DNA of 54,394 bases from Deltaproteobacteria bacterium (GTDB lineage Bacteria > Desulfobacterota > Desulfomonilia > UBA1062), in contig JAHDRW010000034.1 of NCBI GenBank assembly GCA_018433085.1, positions 1 through 54,394 on the forward strand, given 5' to 3'. The notes under the pieces are model-generated. The model did no database searches and was not told the origin of the DNA. It saw nothing but the letters and a program-made list of their open reading frames with translations. Below, one piece after another: positions 50,501-54,394 of this stretch. The translations under genes and the position numbers were made by a program. Each line of letters starts with the position of its first letter. Position 1 is the first letter of the stretch.

Positions 50501-51467
50501 TGCCCAGATACCTGATCTCCTGCGACACCCACTGGAAGATCTCCGAGACCTGGCGTCCGGGCTCTTCGATGCCCGATATCAAGGCTTCCACGGTTTTTTC
50601 CATCTCGGGCGTGGTGTCCTCGATGTGCGGCTTGCAGAGGTTCCAGTACCACCGCGACACGCTCTCCCAGTCGGGGATCGTGCTGACCAGGAGGCGCTGC
50701 ACCTGGGTGTAGATCTTGGGCATCTGTGGTTCATCGTAGGCCTGGGGCACGTCTTTGGCCACCCAGGTATAGACGATGCCGTCCTCGGTGGTCTCCTGCG
50801 TATGGCTCACGGTGCCCGGAATCTCCGACTTGACCGCCATACTCCTGAGCGGCATGCCCTTGGGCGCCACCACGGTATACTCGGAGCGCTTGATGGGGTC
50901 GATGCCCTCCAGAAGGGCATAGTCGGTGAAAACGCCGGTCATGCGGACCTTGTCGAAGCGGTCGTACACGATGAAGTGCACGGTATCGCCCACCTCGACC
51001 TCGGGGATAGACACCCTCAGGATCCGGCTGTTGGGATCGTAGATATTCTCATCCATCTGCGACTGCTCGACCATCTCGCTCGAGTTGGAGACGATGTCGA
51101 CCTTCTGCACCGTTCCGTCACGGCGAAGGACCTCCACGAGCTGGAACTCGGTGGTGTTGTAGGGAATGGTGAACGAGGAGGTGATGCTCTTGTACCTTCT
51201 CCTGCCCTTTTCGGTGAGTATCTTTACATAGGAATCGTACCACTCACCATAGGTGCCGTCCTCCTCATAGGCCGCGAAGTGCCTGCTGTCCACCATGACA
51301 ACGTCTGCATTCGGGTAGGCCTCTGCGGTGACTTGGGCTGCAGATTCCATGACATGGTCGCGGTTGATCGGCGTGAAGGTGAGAGCTGAGCACAGGGGCG
51401 CGTACCCGAACAGCCAGACCAGCGCTCCGGCACCCCATCCACCTAGTCTTGTCTTCATATGATTCAT
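47508..51467 (-). CDS. Giant secreted tandem DUF3857/transglutaminase-like protein with dead second module
   Basis: 1319 residues from the ATG at 51467 (AAAGGA at good spacing; the 51560 frame is upstream shadow). Hydrophobic signal (~10-30). Two modules, each a DUF3857 beta-rich domain followed by a transglutaminase-like cysteine-peptidase fold. First module: RAGICRDKAALLVSML (Cys348), LFNHAVSCIRL (His388) and LMDATDENT (Asp404) give a full triad. Second: GYGNSADRAVLLHAML has Ser in place of the Cys and WFNGVLVRV lacks the His; the Asp of LNDTDQY remains. So the second copy is probably structural. Secreted transglutaminase-like proteins act as peptidases or crosslinkers; the true activity here is unknown. 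Confidence 0.85.
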   Translation of the reverse strand: MNHMKTRLGGWGAGALVWLFGYAPLCSALTFTPINRDHVMESAAQVTAEAYPNADVVMVDSRHFAAYEEDGTYGEWYDSYVKILTEKGRRRYKSITSSFTIPYNTTEFQLVEVLRRDGTVQKVDIVSNSSEMVEQSQMDENIYDPNSRILRVSIPEVEVGDTVHFIVYDRFDKVRMTGVFTDYALLEGIDPIKRSEYTVVAPKGMPLRSMAVKSEIPGTVSHTQETTEDGIVYTWVAKDVPQAYDEPQMPKIYTQVQRLLVSTIPDWESVSRWYWNLCKPHIEDTTPEMEKTVEALISGIEEPGRQVSEIFQWVSQEIRYLGITVEKDAPGYEPHPVKMTFERRAGICRDKAALLVSMLRIAGFDAYPVLIMNGPKKDREVPQPLFNHAVSCIRLDDGNYILMDATDENTSELFPAYLNDQSYLVASPEGETLRTSPIIPAEHSMMRIETTGSIDREGTLKADTVFRFDGFNDNAYRTFFSRLSSEERQQYIEKIVMRTAPGGVLTSCEILPRNMHDTSEPIVVRAGFEVKEWAIPGKDAVMLPQIRFGRSVGMANVLIGKMGLKTRKYPYVTEVACGIQESLRLDLGDSVGEVMSLPDFQPVENHGTAWNMDVSVQDRVLTMDNVFKLKVPEYSPKEYIELQETLKTIEADSRKMPIFSPVPSAPLVQHKAWYSSSQEYDPDALIIDEVHEYDVTDNTTWTETRRVKMKVFTYAGVKNYSDLRVHYNPVREKVEVASAVVTSPTGERTSIDKQEINVMDADWVADGPRYPGSKVMVVSLPGVDEGCVIDYTIVRTKTGQPFFSIHGESCYVDNQRIDKHVREHRTIVGLDGVFRYHEPIEKKTVRIRVPEGMALKTSPSRGSRGLYPGADLPGDDIAFRTFTEDGKDVYEFSASQVPPVLEEDYLPPWYSFNPMVFVSSGDWKKYAARVEKHLLEASSAGHKARKAARVLLKQAHSDSRKIMVIRDYVARSINYIRTPWHEIPLGYITPADQVLAEGYGNSADRAVLLHAMLTEAGLKPEFVLASWVSPIDSLQKPLRDYPAPHWFNGVLVRVMTEDGPVYLNDTDQYASLGGTRHSGNPGLVLKTGEFETIEPISEEYADRRDTDIAIQLLEDGDIVLTQKRTYYGENFSAFRKQFSEMPPEERKRYHEQMVASISHAAQPFGEYVTRYDGYPGVEELSVKIDSYAVRQDKYLYLKVPGLINILEGVTSDVRENPLYQSGPRNARITVEVTLPDGTKACELLPPDGFRVRMGNGGGGISVKTSVDGLQEGKACEVVRISQDVDIEPVVVAPADYPELLDSQRVISHPRSNLILVRMK

Positions 51468-51691
51468 GCAGCGTTTCCTTTCCGAGAGGGTTGTCTCGAG
51501 TGCTTTCGGAGGGAATGTGCTCTTGACCCTTGCATAAGACCAAAAACCAACTGTACCCACCTTGTTGTTTGTCGATCGAGAAAGCGTAAACTATTTTGGG
51601 GATGGTTTTCAATAATGAATTCGTATTATGGATCGTTATTCAGAATTAATCGGCTAAAATCGCATAAATTTCCCCAGAATGATCGAATCAC

Positions 51692-51731
51692 AAAAAATAA
51701 TGCCCCTGCGTCGCTTTCAAGCGCCGCAGGG
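51692..51731 (-). terminator. Terminator after the ABC-2 exporter genes
   Basis: CCCTGCGTCGC (51704-51714) and GCGCCGCAGGG (51721-51731) pair with one mismatch; on the minus strand the stem is followed by GCATTATTTTTTG, a T-rich tail. It begins one base after the permease stop codon. Confidence 0.75.
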
Positions 51732-51732
51732 T

Positions 51733-52470
51733 TCAGGTGATCCATCTTCTGTTGATATTCCTCAGGCTGATGTAAAAGAGCATGACGCAGAAAACCGCGA
51801 GGATAAGAAAGTTGGATCCGAGCGGCATCACATTCGATCCGGTCATCGAGCCCCGCAGGATATCGGTGCCGTAGGTGAGAGGCAGTGCATATGACAGCGG
51901 ACGGAGATACATGGGCAGCGCGGCAATCGGGAAGAAGAGACCGCAGAGGAAGATCATGGGAAAGCGGAAGAAGTTCGAGAACGTCTGCGCCTCGAAGACC
52001 TCTTTGACCGAAACGGAGATAAACAGCCCCAGGAAGGTCGAGCTGATGGCTATGAGCACTGTTGCGGGGATGAGAAATCCCCAGCTCACCCCGGACAGAT
52101 CGATCAGAAACATCGCGGCGAAAAGCGGCACAAAGGCGTTTATCGTCCCGAACAGAATCGCGCCGGAGGTTTTGGCCAGCATCAGGATCTCGAGCGGTAT
52201 GGGTGCGAGCAGGAGCCGTTCGAAGGACCTGCTTTTTTTTTCGAACGTCACGGTCACGGAAAGAACGCTGGTAGTTCCGAAGAGAATGCTCAGCGCCATG
52301 AGGCCGGGGAGCAGATCCGGGAGCTTGTCCATCCCCAGGCCGGAACGGACAAAGAACATGGCTATCCAGAGCAACGGGAACAGCAGCCCCCAGCTGATAT
52401 TGGGCGGCTTCAGATAATAGGAGCGCATGTCCTTGGCGAGAATGTTCCAGAAAGCGATCCAGGTATTCAT
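51733..52470 (-). CDS. ABC-2 type transporter permease
   Basis: 245 residues with six membrane segments in the ABC-2 (NodJ/DrrB-like) class. The motifs EKKSRSFERLLLAPIPLEILMLAKTSGA and FFPIAALPMYLRPLSYALPLTYGTDILRG are typical of drug, heme or polysaccharide exporters. Its ATG overlaps the stop of the ATPase gene (ATGA). The substrate cannot be told; 51561-51732 outside the gene is AT-rich with no other gene. Confidence 0.9.
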   Translation of the reverse strand: MNTWIAFWNILAKDMRSYYLKPPNISWGLLFPLLWIAMFFVRSGLGMDKLPDLLPGLMALSILFGTTSVLSVTVTFEKKSRSFERLLLAPIPLEILMLAKTSGAILFGTINAFVPLFAAMFLIDLSGVSWGFLIPATVLIAISSTFLGLFISVSVKEVFEAQTFSNFFRFPMIFLCGLFFPIAALPMYLRPLSYALPLTYGTDILRGSMTGSNVMPLGSNFLILAVFCVMLFYISLRNINRRWIT

Positions 52471-53453
52471 CCGTTGTTCCCCATCTTGATTTTTTCTTTC
52501 TCCTTTTTCATCGCACCCGGCTCGATGCCGGTTATCTGTACGAATACATCCTCGAGCGTCGGGAGAATTTTTCTGGCCTCCATCACCTCGATGCCGTCGT
52601 CCTCTAGGAACCGCACGAGCGGACCCACCCGGACCGGACGGGACGATTCCACCCGAATTCCCTCCGGAACGGCCTGGCAGCGCAGATCAGGAAACGTGCT
52701 CACGATGTGCTCGCACGCCTTGTCAGCGGCGGCCTGAAACGCGAATTGCACCACGTGTTCGCCCTGGGTCTGCCGCATCAGATTCTCGACCGTGTTGATA
52801 CGGATGATCCGTCCGCTCACGATGAAGGCGATCCTTTCGCAGAGGCGCTCGGCCTCTTCGATGTAGTGGGTGGTGAGAAAGATGGTGGTCCCCTCCGTGT
52901 TGAGATCGGAGATGAGACGTCTGATCTGCCGGGCGCTGCTGACGTCGATGCCTGTCGTCGGCTCGTCGAGAAACAGTATCGGCGGACGGTGAATGATCCC
53001 TGCCGCAATGGTCAGTTTCCGTTTCATACCCTTTGAATAGCCGCTGAATTTCCTGCCGGCAGCATCCTGCAATCCGAAAGCCCGAAGCAGTTCTTCCGCC
53101 CGTTTACGGCGTTCGTTCCTGCGTATTCCGTAAAGCGACGCGCAGAAACAGAGGTTGTCGAAGCCGGTCAGCTCGGGATAAAGGTTGCTTTCGTCGGGAA
53201 CAGTCCCGATCAGATGCTGGGCGACTTTCGGATTCCCGGAGTAATCCAGCCCTTCCACGACGATCCTCCCCGCATCCGGCCTGGAGAGCCCGGTGAGCAT
53301 GTTTATGGTCGTTGTCTTCCCTGCCCCGTTGGGGCCGAGAAACCCGAAGATTTCTCCCTGCTTCACCGAGAAGGATATGTCGTTGACGGCGATCACGTCG
53401 TCAAAGCTCTTCGTCAAATGCTCAATCTCTATCAGGTTCTTGTGATCACTCAT
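52467..53453 (-). CDS. ABC transporter ATP-binding protein, ABC-2 exporter type
   Basis: 328 residues. Walker A GPNGAGKTTT, Q-loop VPDESNLYPELTG, signature YSGYSKGMKRKLTIAAG (a variant of LSGGQ, usual in DrrA-like exporters), Walker B ILFLDEPTTGIDV and switch His in FLTTHYIEEAERLC. The C-terminal ~90 residues form the DrrA-type extension. With the permease it is a two-gene exporter. 53454-53599 upstream is a short gap with no gene. Confidence 0.92.
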   Translation of the reverse strand: MSDHKNLIEIEHLTKSFDDVIAVNDISFSVKQGEIFGFLGPNGAGKTTTINMLTGLSRPDAGRIVVEGLDYSGNPKVAQHLIGTVPDESNLYPELTGFDNLCFCASLYGIRRNERRKRAEELLRAFGLQDAAGRKFSGYSKGMKRKLTIAAGIIHRPPILFLDEPTTGIDVSSARQIRRLISDLNTEGTTIFLTTHYIEEAERLCERIAFIVSGRIIRINTVENLMRQTQGEHVVQFAFQAAADKACEHIVSTFPDLRCQAVPEGIRVESSRPVRVGPLVRFLEDDGIEVMEARKILPTLEDVFVQITGIEPGAMKKEKEKIKMGNNG

Positions 53454-53599
53454 CGTCCGTTCCGATTTCTGCCGGGCCGTATTTCCCTTTAAGGCACGAT
53501 GTCAGGGCAGAGCGCCCGGTCGCCTGCGCCACAGGTGCTCCCCGGGAGGGCTGCATCGTTGCCGGGTCCGACTCCGCTGCACGGCTCGCCTGCGGATCG

Positions 53600-54208
53600 T
53601 CATTTAAGCTGGGTGTCGGTGACGTGTTTCTCCTTCGGGGGAAACGATGTGTCGAATTCGTCCAGCTCGGCCTCGTCGACCTCAAAGGCCGGGTCGGCGA
53701 AGAACCTGCCCTCGATTCCCGCCAGGCGGTTGCCTGAAAGGTCAAGGACCATGAAGGCATCGAAATTGTGCCCGTCGGACGTGGCTATGTGAAAGTTCCC
53801 GGCGTCCTGAAAGCCGAACCTGCGGTAGTATCCGGGGTTCCCGAAGATCACGATCGCCCTGTAGCCGAACTGCCGCGCCCTTCCGATGCTCTCGCGGAGC
53901 AGGAGGCCCCCGATGCCCTTTCCCTGGTAGTCCGGCAGCACGCTGAGCGGCCCCATGCACAGCACCTCGAACCGCTCGTCGCCCGCATTCCTGATATACG
54001 CCTTTGAATACGCGATATTTCCCACGATCTTCCCATCGTCGCATGCAATCAGATGGAACTCGGGGACGAACGCCGGTGACTTTCTCAGCTTGTGGAGAAC
54101 CAAGTGCTCGGCGGCGCCCGGTTTATAGATATCCCAGAAGGCCTCGCGCACCATGTTCTCGACTTCGCGAAAATCGTTCTCCGATTCGGTTCGTATCGAA
54201 ATTTCCAT
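53600..54208 (-). CDS. GNAT N-acetyltransferase (YhbS-like)
   Basis: 202 residues. Acetyl-CoA loop VLPDYQGKGIGGLLLRESI (~93-111) after the beta-4 strand MGPLSVL; later IVIFGNPGYYRRFGFQDA is characteristic of YhbS-type GNATs. The C-terminal ~30 residues are acidic and unusual (FEVDEAELDEFDTSFPPK). The substrate is unknown. AAGGAG precedes the start. It stands alone, separated from the ABC genes. Confidence 0.85.
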   Translation of the reverse strand: MEISIRTESENDFREVENMVREAFWDIYKPGAAEHLVLHKLRKSPAFVPEFHLIACDDGKIVGNIAYSKAYIRNAGDERFEVLCMGPLSVLPDYQGKGIGGLLLRESIGRARQFGYRAIVIFGNPGYYRRFGFQDAGNFHIATSDGHNFDAFMVLDLSGNRLAGIEGRFFADPAFEVDEAELDEFDTSFPPKEKHVTDTQLK

Positions 54209-54331
54209 GACCGCTCCTTACCACTTTCTCAGGTTACCTTCCGCCCTATAATCATATACTCAAGTTTCGCACCCCTATTGGGGGGTTTTGGGGGTAAAAA
54301 GTCAATAAGAATGGCAAAGAAGATGGTGAAG

Positions 54332-54394
54332 GGGACTCGCATTTGTGGTATATAAGTTGTTGATAAGACAAACAAAACACCACAAAGGAGTCCC
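54332..54394 (+). promoter_or_regulatory. Hairpin burying a strong RBS at the right edge
   Basis: GGGACTC and TTTGTGGT in 54332-54349 pair with ACCACAAAGGAGTCCC (54379-54394), with a 2-base bulge, over an AT-rich loop of about 29 bases. The right arm contains AAAGGAG, an ideal ribosome binding site for a plus-strand gene that would start just after the window. TATATAAGT (54349-54357) in the loop could be a -10. The sequestering stem recalls those on insertion-sequence transposase genes, but the next gene is not visible. 54209-54331 is AT-rich and has no gene. Confidence 0.5.

Noticed and set aside
1..54394. CRISPR array, tRNA or rRNA genes
   Set aside because: No evenly spaced direct repeats, cloverleaf-like segments or rRNA sequence were noticed by eye; a tool search could still find a tRNA.

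Overview
The window looks like a chromosomal segment of a GC-rich, anaerobic or facultative Desulfobacterota-type bacterium ('deltaproteobacterial', Syntrophobacter/Desulfobacca-like). The basis is indirect: a fatty-acid oxidation protein with the dehydrogenase before the hydratase, a sigma-54 activator with matching promoter, ResB/CcsA (system II) cytochrome c maturation, a clade II type N2O reductase, and several acyl-CoA/acetate genes. No rRNA, tRNA or CRISPR array was seen, so the taxonomy is an inference.

Layout. 1-217: the end of an IS66-like element whose tnpA start lies in an RBS-sequestering hairpin; it cuts off the 3' tail of an older gene. 386-4297 (+): an acetyl-CoA hydrolase/transferase fused to a GNAT domain, then a hybrid PAS histidine kinase. 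4369-8529 (-): an ABC-F ATPase, a geranylgeranyl-reductase-like flavoprotein and a stand-alone CHC2/Toprim protein. 8747-27997 (-): the main feature, a contiguous nitrous-oxide respiration supercluster of about 19 kb. In transcription order it holds a sigma-54 activator with no sensory domain; three copies or half-copies of an ATCGAT-centred palindrome; a -24/-12 promoter; a pseudo-receiver/GltD-like/ferredoxin fusion; a Rieske protein, cytochrome b and pentaheme cytochrome c (a bc-type quinol oxidase); NosZ; NosB-like; a small secreted protein; NosD; NosF; NosL; NosY; a TlpA thioredoxin; a NosL-cytochrome c fusion; a third, Tat-exported NosL; a small membrane protein; a MacB/Lol-type ABC exporter; and a CPFC-motif polytopic membrane protein. 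28410-30355 (-): CcsA and ResB, which would supply the c-type hemes.

30614-35507 (-): a PlsC-type acyltransferase and a thiolase/multifunctional beta-oxidation operon with its own promoter, putative operator and strong terminator. 35879-39922 (+): an RNA methyltransferase, an RluA-type pseudouridine synthase, an HD-GYP protein and a Pal lipoprotein. 40053-40610 (-): an acetate transporter. 40738-44786 (+): a TPP riboswitch with terminator controlling a thiBPQ transporter. 44977-46527 (-): an AT-rich AAA-TIR gene that looks horizontally acquired and defence-like. 46760-54208 (-): a PilZ protein, a giant tandem DUF3857/transglutaminase protein whose second catalytic site is lost, an ABC-2 exporter and a GNAT acetyltransferase. 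54332-54394: a hairpin burying a ribosome binding site for a gene that starts just beyond the window.

How it fits together. Reduced quinone, with or without an NAD(P)H/ferredoxin-linked dehydrogenase, would be oxidised by the cytochrome b/Rieske/pentaheme complex and electrons passed to periplasmic NosZ. NosDFY, three NosL-type copper proteins, a thioredoxin, a CPFC protein and an exporter would build and maintain the copper centres. The receiverless activator and the pseudo-receiver on the first operon protein suggest a redox-coupled control circuit that I do not recognise as described. This regulatory arrangement, the NosL-heme fusion, and the AAA-TIR gene are the items most worth following up.
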